Assembly (NCBI RefSeq): GCF_037042905.1
Contig: NC_087261.1
Span: forward strand, 23,237,617-23,301,616
Direction: 5' to 3'
Length of the DNA: 64,000 bases
DNA from: Lytechinus pictus
Taxonomy: Eukaryota > Echinodermata > Echinoidea > Temnopleuroida > Toxopneustidae
This document shows, piece after piece, positions 32,880 through 45,400 of this stretch. How positions within the stretch are numbered: the stretch's first letter is position 1; each line of letters opens with the position of its first letter. The notes beneath the pieces were generated by a model that made no database searches, was not told the DNA's origin, and saw only the letters and a program-made list of their open reading frames with translations. Made by a program: the position numbers and the translations under genes.

Positions 32880-33060
32880 AAAGTTCAAACACTTCTTGTT
32901 CATTTAATCATGGCTCTCCCCACCCCCACTTCCTACGTCCCCTGTCCCCTGCCCTTTTATACCCCCCCCCCCATTCCCCTCTCCATCTCTCTCTCCATCT
33001 CTCTTAATCAAACTTCCCCTCCTTTTTTTGTCATCTCTCTTCTCTCTCTGTATGCTATGA
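32880..33060. repeat. Pyrimidine-rich tract
   Basis: C/T-rich stretch with a poly(C) run near 32962-32972 and CTCT repeats; makes spurious Pro/Ser/Leu frames. Confidence 0.7.
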
Positions 33061-33065
33061 TGTAG

Positions 33066-34031
33066 TTGTTGGTGCATGTTCTTATCACAAACCCATACGT
33101 TCTAAGCAAAAACTAAACTTTCAACTTATATCTGAACCTTGGTCTTTCTGTTTTGAATTTCCCAATAACGTGCTTTGTATGCCGCAAGGAAGATGTCAAC
33201 CGTAATTGAAGCTGACGGATATTATCCGAAAGTGTTGGATGTACCCTATGGTGTCGCGGATGACAAACAGTCAAAATGAAATTGAGCGTGAGTGTAAGGA
33301 AATCAGTAATCCGTGATAACTGAAAATAAATATAATGATATAATTCGCATGAGGTGTTTCGCAATGTCTTCATGATAATTCATTTATAGTCCATTGCGGT
33401 AGGCATGGTAGGGGAAGAAAGAGGGAAATGCAAAAAAGTATATGAAAAACATATAAATATACATATAAAATATTTGTTCGCTCTAACTAATTGAAATATT
33501 TTTCTAAGATTGTTAATCTTATTAAGATATATAGAGTTTTTTCATTATCAATATCCTTTTTACATTTACGAATGATATCATTGAAATGTTATTAACACAT
33601 AGCAACGTAACGTGTTGACGTCATGGCGGTATATTGATTTATCAATATCCCGTTCTCTCTAGAATAGAGCTTTCATAAGTTACAACAGGATTTGAAGACA
33701 AAAAATTCAGAAGAAATTTTACAGACGTTTAAGGTTTAGACGTCTTACAACTACAATAAGACATTAACATTATACTTTTAATGAGACGCTTATTAGAATC
33801 TGTCTTGATAATTAATGCGAAGATGTAAAAAAAAATGTGAGTTATCATAATCGGATAATGGAAAATTGTAATGAAAACTTTGTTAAAAACTTTAGTTTGG
33901 AATACCATCCCTGAAACCTTTTGAAAGTGTCATGGTAACATGATTGTAGTAGCTAGGAACTGAGTATCTAAAGGCGGAAGGGGTTCGGGACAAGGGAGTA
34001 TTAAAATGATATAGAAATGGATGAGAGTGTT
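33066..34031. other. Intergenic, no gene seen
   Basis: AT-rich, ends in an AAT microsatellite leading into the SINE. TTTGGAATACCATCCC near 33897 recalls the LINE C-terminal block at 26100 but is too short to call. Confidence 0.4.
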
Positions 34032-34327
34032 TATAATAATAATAATAATATGTCAATTTATATAACGCAGTTACTATGTGCATATACTCAACTGCGCTTT
34101 AATAATTGGGATCATATTATTACCCCGGCTGTAGCTAAGCCGCCATATCAATGGGCGCTAAAGCGTTCAAGGAATAAATCCTACCGGGTACCCATTCACC
34201 TCACCTGGGTCGAGTGCAGCACAATGTGGATAAATTTCTTGCCGAAGGAAATTACGCCATGGCTGGGATTCGAACCCACGACCCTCTGTTTCAAAGTCCG
34301 GAGACTAATCCACTGCGCCACAACGCT
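34032..34327 (-). repeat. tRNA-derived SINE
   Basis: AAT tail, a core with TTACCCCGGCTGTAGC and CCGGGTACCCATTCACC, and a minus-strand tRNA-like head (plus-strand GGGATTCGAACCCACG near 34265). Closest relative in the window is the copy at 749-1043. Confidence 0.8.
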
Positions 34328-34599
34328 TTAGTGGTAATTTAAGATATATAGTGGGTATATGTGTATGTTTATTCATATGTTATTTGTTTTATTTCTGACA
34401 AAGGGACTACATATTTACATACTTATGTCGTATTTTTCTCAGGGAGGGGGCGTTTGAAATTATAATAACAAAATTACCATCCCTAGTAAAATGAATGTTC
34501 AAAAGTGAAGCTATGTGCTGTCATTCATATTAGGTTTAATGATTTTTTTAAAGACAATTTTGAATGATTAACGATGTTAAAGGCACTCAATCGGTAAAG

Positions 34600-35144
34600 G
34601 AACGAGAGACTTTTGCGAGTTGATAATGATAAAAAAGGAAATAGTCGTACGCAGGTGATGTTCAACCCTTCGGTACGAATCTCCGAATGAATACGGAACT
34701 AACCGAAGCGCGGTTAAACGAGATAGCGCGGATATATATACACGCACAACGAATCAACGATTACAAACGGCCTTTAACGCAATAATTATCAAGTGGCTGC
34801 CCCCACATGATAGGCACGGTCATAATTCTTTTCAATATCCCAGTGGTTGGGTGTGAATAATGGCAGTGATTAACGTAAAAGGTTTCGGTTGTACTTTTCG
34901 AGAGACAACAATGACGGCGATGTTAAAGCGGGCGTTGTGGGGTGTTGAACTAATTACCGAATCGAAACTAATTTATCCAATGGTGGCTTTGTCATCCATA
35001 GTCTATTGGATCTTGTACACGTACATTAATCTTCATCATGTTCATCCTCACTTTGTTATTCCTGTTAGTAACTTACCGCACACCCATTATGCATTAGTAT
35101 GTATGTATGTATGTACGTATGTAAGGGTGTATGTATGTATGTAG
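34600..35144 (+). other. CpG-richer block with TATA motif and a 94-codon ORF
   Basis: CpGs cluster between about 34600 and 34980. GGATATATATAC near 34730 could be a TATA box and an ATG at 34860 opens a 94-codon frame (start MAVINVKGFGC). The end of the frame is made of a GTAT microsatellite (35096-35160), so the full ORF is not a real protein. A promoter or first exon in this block is possible but unproven. Confidence 0.2.
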
Positions 35145-35160
35145 GTAGGTAAGTATGTAT

Positions 35161-36300
35161 GTACGAATAAATTTTAGGACAATTTATAAGATCTTTTGAT
35201 GAATTCCGTACGAAACCGGCATTCGCAAACGTAACCGTTCATAAGTTCGCGGGTTGTTGGATGGTCTTATCCATTTTTTGTCTTACGTCGTATGGAACCC
35301 TCTTGCTACGGGGCTCTTACAACAACCATTGACATTATGTAAGACGTTCGTAGGTGACTCGTAAGGCGTAGGTTAAAAATGTGTGCATCTGTTGTGAAAG
35401 ATCTTCGTACGATTGACTTGAGAATGTCGTAAGTTACACAATGACGGGCTTACAACAGAGATTAAATGGCCGAAAGTCTGACGGAAAAAAATATCTTAAG
35501 ACATTCTTACGAAGAACCCTACAAATTGCACAACCGATTTAATAATTGCGTTTCTCAGGAAAGCCATTCATTGTTTTTAAGAACGTCACAAAAAATCTAT
35601 GCCCAGGCTATGAATATCGTTAAACTCCAGAATTTCTAAGAACAGTGAGATTCGTGCGAACACCTCGTTCGTTCGAACCTTTGTGATCATAGTTTCCCGT
35701 CGTCATTTTATTGTAATCCATAAAACATTTGTGTAATTCTTGACATCTGTCACTTGTAAATATATATATATGTATATATATATATTTAGGAATATTCATC
35801 GTGATCAAGGAAGTAGTAGACTAAACTTTATTTTAATCTAACATTTAAACTGATGAACGGCCATAAAAGTCAAAATCAGGAATCTTTGTAATCCAGGGGA
35901 TTGGAAAATAAACACGCTATTCTAACATTCTTCCACGCCAAACTTGGAAATGTTCTTATACACAAGTCATAACCGGAATAGTTTATATATCCGTATTTCC
36001 GCAGTATCCACTTGGTTTGTCCTTATGAAGAGAAAGTCATGAACATTTTCATTCCAATCAGATAAAAAAAAAAAAAATGCTGAACTTCAATCTCCAGTTC
36101 TCCTGGGAGATTGACGCATTCTTAATAGCGCCATCTTGGGATACAAATATGTCGGTATAACAAACCAATACCGTTCCGTTTGAAACAACCACAAATCCCG
36201 AAGCACTTAATTGACAATGTGATTTGTTTCTCATCAAACAAACAAAAAAGAAAAGGACATAAAAATCCGCAGCAACGATACGAAATATGACATTTACCTT
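35161..36300. other. Intergenic, no gene seen
   Basis: Holds a TA/GTATA microsatellite near 35760-35785 and repeated CTTAC/GTAAG-rich words between 35215 and 35520 that look like a decayed inverted-repeat element. Confidence 0.4.
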
Positions 36301-36329
36301 AGATATTATACAAGTGATAACAACCACCC

Positions 36330-36490
36330 CCCTCTCCCCCTCTCTCCCTCTCTCTCTCTCTTTTCTCTCCCTCTCTCCTCCCCCTCCCCCTCTGATACTA
36401 ACCCTTCTAATCTGTTCACTCCATCGTCCTTATCAACTAAAATCACACCATGTTTCTTTCTCCTTCTCCCCCTTTCACCCCCCCCCCCCA
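36330..36490. repeat. CT-rich pyrimidine tract with poly(C)
   Basis: CTCTCCCTCTCT-type sequence and a C run at about 36480-36489. The rest up to 36820 alternates G-rich and A-rich patches of the CAGTGGCGTA-type repeat family. Confidence 0.75.
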
Positions 36491-37027
36491 AACCAGGGGT
36501 GGACCCAGGTTAAAAAAAGGGGTGCACATTTTTGCCGAGGAAAAAAATGACAAGCCCCCCCCTAAAAAAAAATAATTAAATAAAAAGTTTTTAAAACAAA
36601 ATTAAGGTCATTCGTCCCAGAAAAAATATTAACAAGCAAAAAAAAAGCTCTTCACTTTCAAAGGGAGGGGGCACACTTTTTTTTCAACGGCATTTTTACA
36701 CTACAAATTTGTATTTTTCTTCTCAAATAGGATGGGGCACGGACCGCTGTGCCCCCTGGATACACAGAGCATGTATTATAGTCAATTATAACCCCCCCCC
36801 CTCCCTCAACAAAAAAGGAAAGGTGCACGAATAACGCACCTGAATAACGAGGAGCGTAGATTGTGAGACGGTCCTTCTTGAAGCTGATGTTATTCCTTAT
36901 AATAGGCTAATCCCATCTTATCTCCAAAACGTCTTGACCTCATTCACTCCGATTATTCATCCCCTTTGTTGTAACAAAACTTTGTATTGAAGTACTCTTC
37001 CCGAATGAGTCATCAAGGTAGCCCTAG

Positions 37028-37383
37028 CAGTGGCGTACCTGGGATTTTTCACAGGGGGGGCAAAACCGTCCGCCAAAAAATTTGACAAGCAAAAAAAAAA
37101 AAAAAAAAAAAGGTCTTCAATCACAAACGAAGGATTTCGTACCAGAAAAAAATTTGACAAGCAAAAAAAAAAAAAAAAAGGTCTTCAATCACAAATGAAG
37201 GATTTTGTACAAGAAAAAAATTTGACAAGCAAAAAAAAGGTCTTCAAGCTCGTCAGGGGGGGGGGCAATAAAGGTTTTCAAGCTCGTCAGGGGGGGCAGG
37301 GATACGTCCTTTGCATGGGTTGTAGCTCGTCAGGGGGGGCAGACTGCCCCCTCTGCCCCCCCCCCCCCGTAGGTACGCTAGTG
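37028..37383. mobile_element. CAGTGGCGTACCTGGG element with internal tandem repeats
   Basis: The left end CAGTGGCGTACCTGGG is mirrored by GTAGGTACGCTAGTG at the right end. Inside, a unit of about 65-72 bp (TTTGACAAGC, poly(A), GGTCTTCAATCACAAA…GAAGGATTT) repeats about three times. AGCTCGTCAGGGGGGG then repeats three times, before a poly(C) run. Non-coding; the Lys-rich frame across it is spurious. Confidence 0.6.
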
Positions 37384-37960
37384 AGCCCTAGTCAGATATG
37401 AAGCATGTTCATACACGCGACAAAAAGGGGGTGGGGGAATTGAATATCGATTTTGAATCGCGATTAACATGATTAAACAAACGTCATTGCTAGTTATTAT
37501 TAATGTATTTATCTATTTTTTTTTAAATCTATTAATCTATTTAATTATGCATTTATTAGATATAAGTTTGAAAATAGCCGAAAAATACGGCAGTTTTTTG
37601 TGTGTGGGGTTCCTTTCTTATTGTAGATGTATAGGAATACTCGCTTTATATATTAGGCAGCGCGCAATCGTATAATATACAATTATTGAATGTTTATGAG
37701 TGCATACGACAGAATACTTCACGAGGTGAAAGCTGAAATGATTCTTTTTATCTTTCACCGAATAAAAGGACTTTGATCATTGTACAAATAATAAGAACAT
37801 TCATTATTTGATTGATGTGCCATCTAAAAATAGATTCTTTTTCATATAAAAATTTATGAATTTCGATGCAAAGCAATTATGTTCATGCAGTGCGAGCTCG
37901 GTCTGTATAGATTGTCGCAGTAAACACGAGTGGTTTTACTTGTGCATGCTGTCTAGGTGT

Positions 37961-38302
37961 GCGCGTATGGCAAGCCGTTTTAACCTTTATTCACATGTTC
38001 TGATATCAAGAATTAGATTTCTTGATATCAAGAATTCAATTCTTGTTAAAAAAAATGAATTCTTGATATAAAAAATGAATTCTTGATATCAAGAAATGCA
38101 TTCTTGATATCAACCAAATTAATTATTGATATCAAAAAATGATTTTAAGTGGTTAATAATGGGAATTCTTGATATCAGGAATTGAATTCTTGATATCAAG
38201 GAATGATTTTTTTATATCAAGAAATGAACTCTTGATATCAAGAAATCTAATTCTTGATATCAGAAAATGTGAATAAATGTTAAAACGGCTTGCCATACGC
38301 GC
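37961..38302. mobile_element. Foldback element built of GATATC palindromes
   Basis: The left arm GCGCGTATGGCAAGCCGTTT and its inverse at the right (AAACGGCTTGCCATACGCGC) bound 342 bp. The interior holds about ten copies of TTCTTGATATCAAGAA-like palindromes. Arms extend over at least 80 bp with few mismatches. No ORF. Confidence 0.75.
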
Positions 38303-38823
38303 GTGCAATGGACAAAATCGTATTGATCCAAAATTGCACGGTTGATGACGTCATTCTAAAATGGACTGAATGATCGATATGACGAGGATCTACATGTATC
38401 TAGGTGTCATAAATAAAGATTGATACCTATTTGTGTGCATATCATCCATGCCATCTATCGATGTCAATATCATGTCATTTTTCATGTCATGCAAGTTATT
38501 GGTGTTTCTTCTTCATTCCGATTCAAATCGAGATATTTCTATTCACTGTCTTTGAAGGTTTAAAAATAAAGAGAGAGGGAGAAACAACAACAACAACAAA
38601 AACAACAACATAAATTTGGATTGCGATTCAAACATCATTTCCTTTGTGTAAACGCCCCTAATGATTTGCCCCTTGGGGATCATTTTTTTTTAAATGATTT
38701 TATAACTATCTCTCTCTCTCTTCGAAGTGCGAAGAGGGATCGTCCAAGCGGTTGAAAATCGAAATGTCCTATGAAATGGATAAACTACAATTTTCAGGTT
38801 CGTAAAAATGCAGCTATAAAATT

Positions 38824-39185
38824 AATATAATAATAATAATTATATTCCGCATTTACAATGTATATAGCGCTTAACACATCGGAACGACGTCTCTAAGCGC
38901 TTTACAGATATATTATTACCCCGGTCATCGGATCATTGCATGCCCGCATACAATTTATGCACCTTCTCCACTCCCTGGGGAGCATTCCAACAAGAGTTCC
39001 AAGGCTCAATTGCTAAGCATACTACATAGGCTTTCGCATCCTACCGGGTACCCATTTAACACCTGGGTGGAGAGTGGCAAATTGTGGATTGACGCCTTGC
39101 CAAAGGACGCTAGGCCATGGTGGGGTTCGAACACACGACCCTCTGATTACAAGGCGAGAGTCAGAACCGCTACACCACAGCGCTT
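38824..39185 (-). repeat. tRNA-derived SINE
   Basis: TAA tail, a TATATAGCGCTTAACAC core, TTATTACCCCGGTC, a TACCGGGTACCCATTT block, and a minus-strand tRNA-like head (plus-strand GGGGTTCGAACACACGACC near 39122). Confidence 0.8.
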
Positions 39186-39394
39186 CCACAATGCTTTCCA
39201 ATTTAGATATTGTATTGTTAGTTTCTGTAAGAAGTGAACACATGCCAGGTAGTAACTGACGCTGCCGTTAAAAGTGAAATAAATGATGCCTTAATATGAA
39301 TAGGTCTAAGATATGTTGGTGTTGTTACTATGACCTATGTATAATCATTATCATTACTATAAGTATTGTTAACACTAATGTTGTTATAATTATT

Positions 39395-39433
39395 GTTAGG
39401 AGTAGTAGTAGAAGTAGTAGTAGTAGTAGAAGC

Positions 39434-39527
<94 letters not shown>

Positions 39528-39573
39528 GTATTAGAAGTAGTAGTAGTAGTAGTAGTAGCAGCAGCAGTAGTAG
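39395..39573. repeat. AGT/TAG trinucleotide microsatellite
   Basis: Almost pure AGT units for about 180 bp. It gives poly-Ser, poly-Thr and poly-Val frames that are not genes. Confidence 0.95.
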
Positions 39574-39629
39574 ATGATGCTGTTTCTGTAGAGACTGTTG
39601 ATGGAGTTGTTTTGGTTATTAGTGTAGTA

Positions 39630-40326
39630 TTAAAGGTCAGGTTCACCCCAGGAAAGGATTGATTTGAACAAATAAAGAAAGATCAAACTAGCATAACGCT
39701 GAAAATGTCATTAAAATCGGGTGTAAAATAAGAAAGTTATGACATTTTAAAGTGGTGCTTATTTTTCACAAAACAATGATAATTAATGTACAACTCAGTG
39801 ACATGCAAATGAGACGGTCGATGATGTCCTTCACTCACTATTTTTTTTTTTTTTTTACAATAAGGACCACCTTGACTGATCCATATCGTATTAAACATTG
39901 GTAATTCTACATGTTCAGAGGAATTGATTGCTTTTCACTTAACAATGAGGAGGAAATTATAATATTTCATATTTCATATAATGAAATACAAAATAAATAG
40001 TGAGTGGATGATGTCATCAGTCTCCTCATTTGCATACCGACCGGGATATGCATATATCAACTATTTTGTGAAATGAAACGAAACTCTAAAATGTCATAAC
40101 TCTCTTATTTTACATCCGATTTTGATAAATTTTCAGTAGTAGTCTCTTCATTTGCATACCGATTAGGATATGCATATATTAACTATTTTGTGAAATGAAA
40201 CGAAACTTTAAAATGTCATAACTCTCTTATTTTACATCCGATTTTGATAAATTTTCAGCGTTATGCATGCTTGTTGGATTTTTCTCTTCTTATTCAAATC
40301 AACTTTCTGTTGGAATTGCCCTTTAA
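39630..40326. mobile_element. TTAA-flanked foldback element with internal duplication
   Basis: TTAA bounds both ends (39630-39633 and 40323-40326). Long imperfect inverted arms share GATTTGAA, CATAACGCTGAAAAT, TAAAATAAGA and GTTATGACATTTTAAA with the right-end inverse. A block of about 122 bp is repeated in tandem near 40019-40140 and 40141-40261. No transposase; mobilised in trans. Confidence 0.7.
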
Positions 40327-41028
40327 CAACCTATTAATTTTGTGACAAATTCTTCGTTCCCATATCCTATTTGTGTGTGTGTATGTGTGGGGGTGCTCTT
40401 ATTTGATATAGCTATGCTTCAGAATGTTTAGAGTGAGGTCGTTCCCCTACGACCCAGGTCACAATCCTACATCAATGTGTCATAATGATGCGACAGTTTT
40501 CCAAGTAGACGATCTTATTTTAGCATTGTCATCTCTCTTCGTGTCATCTCCATTTCTCTACGAACAAGAAAAGAAAAGTTTATTAAGTACTGAGAGATCG
40601 GTCGACGCAAACTTATAAACTTTCAACTAACCCTTAAACGATACAATATGTTGCCATCGGAACCGTCCTCGCAATTATAAAACGTGTCCCCTACATGAGT
40701 GGAATGCAAGGGGGAATCATTCCACTTGGCGCTCTTTACAAGAGCATGCCGTCTGCATGGACGGTTTGCATGATATGATGCGTTAAAAAAAATCGCAGTA
40801 GGGAGAATGACCTGGCATTAGTTTAAACATGCATATCTATCGATTTCAGAAATGTCTTAGAATGCAACAAAAACAAGACCATTTGATTACGAAGATGTTT
40901 TAAGTCAGCATCACTTGACTTTTAATTGATTATTATACAACTCCCAAGAATGTTCTGTAATCTGATTGGTCCAAATCGGATCACATGATATTCAGCATGA
41001 TATATTGCACTATTGCATCCAAAATGCA
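40327..41028. other. Intergenic, no firm gene
   Basis: An open frame of 64 codons (40424-40618) is mixed in composition but has no domain or paired splice sites. Confidence 0.4.
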
Positions 41029-42316
41029 TTATATCCTACATAGAGTAAATCCTGTATAGTGATTGGTTCAAGTAGCATCATGTGACCGAATATATTTCAA
41101 CTATGATGTTGCGTGACGTCAGACCTCGATATATTTTTGGATATACCAATATTCTGACGTCATTATTTCACAAAACTGGATATCTCGGCGCACCTGCTTG
41201 CGCGCTCTCTCTCCCGGGCATATGCGCATGCAAGTCATGCATGCAGCTCAGCGCGATGCGTCAGCGCAGACACTAATCTGCGTTCCGCTGAGCGCGGTGG
41301 CTCGGAGAAAAGTAGGTAATTCAACGCAAGTAACAGGACTTTGCATGCTCAGCGCATAGATTTTGGTTATAAATTATTAAAAGTAGGATATAAAACAAAT
41401 ATATCAGGCGTTTCATTCGAAAGCATAGTGGGAATTATTAATCCTCGGTTGGACTGGCAAAACTACTATATTTCCCTCGGGGCTTCGCCCCTCGGGGAAA
41501 AATAGTAATTGCCAGACCAACCTCGGATAAATAATTCCACTATACTTTCTCAAAGCCTGATATATTTGTTTACTATCCTGCCAGGAAATGCACTATCCCG
41601 CACTCTGACGTCAGAGTACAACAATGCGATGCGCAACACAGATCGCAATTACACTCAATGACGTCATAATAAATAACATGTAAGTCGCATGTCAATGACC
41701 ATAATTGATCCTAAAGTGATGATGCCATAATGGGATAAGTGGTATGGCTTGTTAAGTCAAGTTTCTCCCTCTTTTTTTTTTTGGGGGGGGGGTGTATAGT
41801 AAACAAATATATCAGGCTTTGAGAAAGTATAGTGGAATTATTTATCCGAGGTTGGTCTGGCAATTACTATTTTTCCCGAGGGGCGAAGCCCCGAGGGAAA
41901 TAGTTTTGCCAGTCCAACCGAGGATTAATAATTCCCACTATTCTTTCGAATGAAACGCCTGATATATTTGCTTTATATCCTACTTTTAATAATTTATAAC
42001 CAAAATCTATGCGCTGAGCTTGCAAAGTCATGTTACTTGCGTTGAATTACCTACCATTTCTCCGAGCCATGCACCGCGCTCAGCGGAACGCAGATTAGGG
42101 CCTGCGCTGACGCATCGCGCTGGACTTGGCCGGGAGAGAGAGCGCTAGCCGGTGCGCCGAGATATCCAGTTTTGTGAAATAATGACGTCAGAATATTGGT
42201 ATATCCAAAAATATATCGAGGTCTGACGTCACGCAACATCATAGTTGAAATATATTCGGTCACGTGATGCTACTTGAACCAATCACTATACAGGATTTAC
42301 TCTATGTAGGATATAA
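41029..42316. mobile_element. Large nested foldback element
   Basis: Outer arms run from about 41029-41577 and return as an inverse at about 41797-42316, starting TTATATCCTACATAGAG and ending CTCTATGTAGGATATAA. Each arm contains its own hairpin of about 180 bp centred on CCTCGGGGCTTCGCCCCTCGG, so the structure is a palindrome within a palindrome. A central spacer of about 220 bp carries TGACGTCA-like sites and a poly(G) run. The matching ORFs in the two arms (both beginning MTEYISTMML) only reflect the repeat. Confidence 0.8.
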
Positions 42317-42331
42317 ATGATAATAATTATA

Positions 42332-42471
42332 TTGGATGGCTTTACTTCATGAAATGTCATAAATACTCCACTTGTAAGGGCCAATATTCCAGTCATCTTC
42401 GATTCGTGAAATGATTTCCCAAACTCTTGGAATATTTCTGGTATTCCATTCTGCATGTTCTGAGCCATCCA
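42332..42471. mobile_element. Short MITE with TTGGATGGCT ends
   Basis: TTGGATGGCT at the left and AGCCATCCAA at the right, flanked by TA on both sides. It lies immediately beside the large foldback. Confidence 0.65.
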
Positions 42472-42473
42472 AT

Positions 42474-45400
42474 ATAGTATAAATATTCGATATTTAATGT
42501 AATAAAATACAAAATAAACAGTGATCGGTTGACGCCATCTGTTTGCTCATTGGTTATTTACCAGGATGCACATACAACTGCTTTGTGACATTACGCTAAA
42601 CCTTAAATCATGTAAATTGTCATCATTGACATTCTTGACTTGTTGTCCTCTTTTTTTTTTCAATTTTTTTTTAGGGGGGGTGGACTTGACCTTTTAGCAT
42701 GTTGAGGGTGTTTTCTTAATGTCGCTTGACGCTTGTTTGCAAAAAGACGATGAAAGGATAAACGAACACTTTTAAAGAAAGAAAAAAAAGCGATTTAAAA
42801 AAAAGGAAAGAAGAAAAGCGAAAGAAGGAATAGGAACAAAGAAAAATGAAGTTATTTTGCGACGAAGCAAACAACACGAAATAAGGAGCAAAAATCAAAT
42901 TATAGAAAACAAGGTAACAATTGCAAAGAAAACAAACTATAGGCATGATAGGAAGAAGAAAAATGAAGAGAAGCAATTATTAGAGAAATGGAAGGGGGCT
43001 TTCAGTATAGCACGAGGGCTGGGTCGAAAGGAAATTTGGGCATGGTTACAGGTAATGTAGGCGGAACTGATAGTTAGTTGGAAAGAATTTCATCAGGTTA
43101 TTAGATTTGAACTGAACAAGTTCACGAGGTCATTTCTAGTTTGAAGCCATTCGCGTAGAATGTTTATTACTATAGAAAATAACACGAAGAAATATTATTT
43201 GAGTTCGTGACGAGACCTCTAATTCGAAAGAAAAAATAGTTAAACGATATTTTCAAAATATCTAAGACTATGATTATAATTTATTTTTTGCACGATAATA
43301 TAATTTCTTGGAACTTTTATTCGTTTCTTTTTAAATCAGGAACGGAAGGTTTGCTTAACTATAAACCATTAATACGCGATCATAAGCATCAATGTTTATA
43401 TGCTGACATATATAGCCTAGGAGATTTTACGGACTCTTTCCAAAAAAATTTCGGATACATTATCGCCAATCACATAATCCGAGCGCGAAGCGCGAGCAGA
43501 TTTTTTTTGTACATATACTTAGACGTAAAAAGGAACGTTTTAAGCATTTCTTTGACATGTAGAAAAAAAATTATGGGATAAATTTTTCAAGAAATAATTC
43601 AACAGAAATACGAACTTTCAATGCCCATCCTCCTATTCTGACGTCCATGTATTTGGTCCTAAACATTTGAAACGCCAATTAAATCAGAATCGTGTTTAAG
43701 TTATGAGTAACCAGGACCAGGCTAAACTAAGATACAGTGAAACTGTTTCCCCATCAATATTCATATGAATGATAAACAAGGGAGGGGTATGGGAATATGG
43801 CGAACATATAGGGTGTCAAGGTAATTATTATTTGGACACGTCAACAGTTCAATGTTCTGTGGTTAAAATATTTCAAGTACAAAAAAACCTGAGAATTGTG
43901 CTTGGAAAGCCATGACAACACAAGCCAAATTTCTTACTTTCGCACACCAGCAGACCAGGCGTCAATTTCCCTAGCGATGACCAATGCGAAAGTTTGTGTG
44001 GCGCAGATTTCGGTGGGGGGGGGGGGAGAGATGAATAAAAAACGTTACAGAACTGCTGGATGATCTCGCACATATATTTACATTAAAACGCATATTATCA
44101 GATTAATAGCAACCAGATTATATTTTAAAATGAAATTTTCATTAAAAAAAATACGTTGCTGAATACGTTGCTGATTTTGGATTTGCTTCATTCGGAGGTA
44201 TTAGGTTCAATATCTTCCCCCAATTCCCTCCCTCTTTCTCCTCCCTTTCTCTAGTAAGAAAATGTATATTCCAGGCTAATAAGGCCGCTTTTTTATCACA
44301 AGCGGTGTCATTGATTACGAAAAGAAGGGTTTTATCCAGATAATTGTTGGAAATACCTTCTGCGTACTCTTCCCGTTTTCATTTTACCACCGACGTTTAT
44401 CTATTTTCTTTTATTCTTTAAAGAAGTAATTTTGCTTTTGTGAAGGGGGATAACGAGTAACAGGAGTGGTCCAAATCGGTGTGGCAATTTAGACATAACA
44501 CTTGTGAAAGGGGATTTATTTCACAACTTATAAGTTTGGGTTTTTATTGAATTGTTGAATGCGATTTAGTCTGGCAATCGTCTTGCACGGACTGGAGTGG
44601 AGCCGCGTATTATAGTGGTCTCGTCAAAATGTAACCGGTGTATCAAACTCTTTTGACGCTTTTTGTGACAGAGGTAATCATCCCGTTTATCCTGCTTCAA
44701 GAGTATGTTTTCAACCCCAGCCCCCCCCCCCCTCCACCTCTCTCATTCTCTCTCTCTCTATCCCACTCCCCTCGCTCTGTTCGGCTCTCTCTCACCCCTC
44801 TCCATTCCTCTTCTCTTTCTATTTATTTGCTGTTCTCCTTGTCGCTTTCCGTCTCCCCTTCATCGATCCTTTCAGAGACTATAGCCGATATTCTCTCACA
44901 TTATTACACCAAGTCTGAATCCAAATCATTTATTTACCGTCATACCCCTCTCAATTCAACATCCCACCCCCACCCCCCCCCCCCCGATCGACCCCTCTTT
45001 CCACCATGTATACCGGACAAAAAAATGCGACAAAATGAAGTACGTTTAAAGAGACCGTATGCTGACATTTCGCGCATTCAAATTGAACTATATATTCATT
45101 TTGATGACGTAAGTTACCCCTCAAATAAAACTTGATCTACACACCCAACATACTTCCTTGAAACTGGACTTATGCCTAGTGTTCATCCATTACAAACTTT
45201 ACCGGCATACCATGAGATAGAACTGTTGAAAACTGGACTCACAAGCGGAAGAAAGTGATAATAACCTATTGTTGTTGACACCAACACTCCCTGGTAGTTA
45301 TTAGCACGGTCCCCGCAAGCAATAAGCATCTCGAATATTTAGAAGAAAAGAGAGAAGAACACCATCTGACGATGATTACTCTGATTTTAGAAAGATGACC

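Noticed and set aside
33890..33912. Fragment resembling the LINE C-terminal block
   Set aside because: Only about 20 bp of similarity; too short to assign.
37030..37401. Lys-rich 123-codon ORF
   Set aside because: It translates tandem poly(A)-containing units and G runs of a repeat element.
39296..39662. Long Ser-, Thr- and Val-rich ORFs on both strands
   Set aside because: They are translations of an AGT microsatellite, with no flanking coding signal.
41082..42263. Two nearly identical ORFs on opposite strands (both starting MTEYISTMML)
   Set aside because: They are the two arms of one inverted repeat; the sequence carries no protein features and the matching is explained by the palindrome.
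43340..43581. Phase-1 frame after a strong acceptor-like site (GTEGLLNYKPLI…)
   Set aside because: No usable donor, AT-driven second half, no domain.
44638..45135. 165-codon ORF
   Set aside because: Composition follows CT and poly(C) tracts; no domain, no splice sites.
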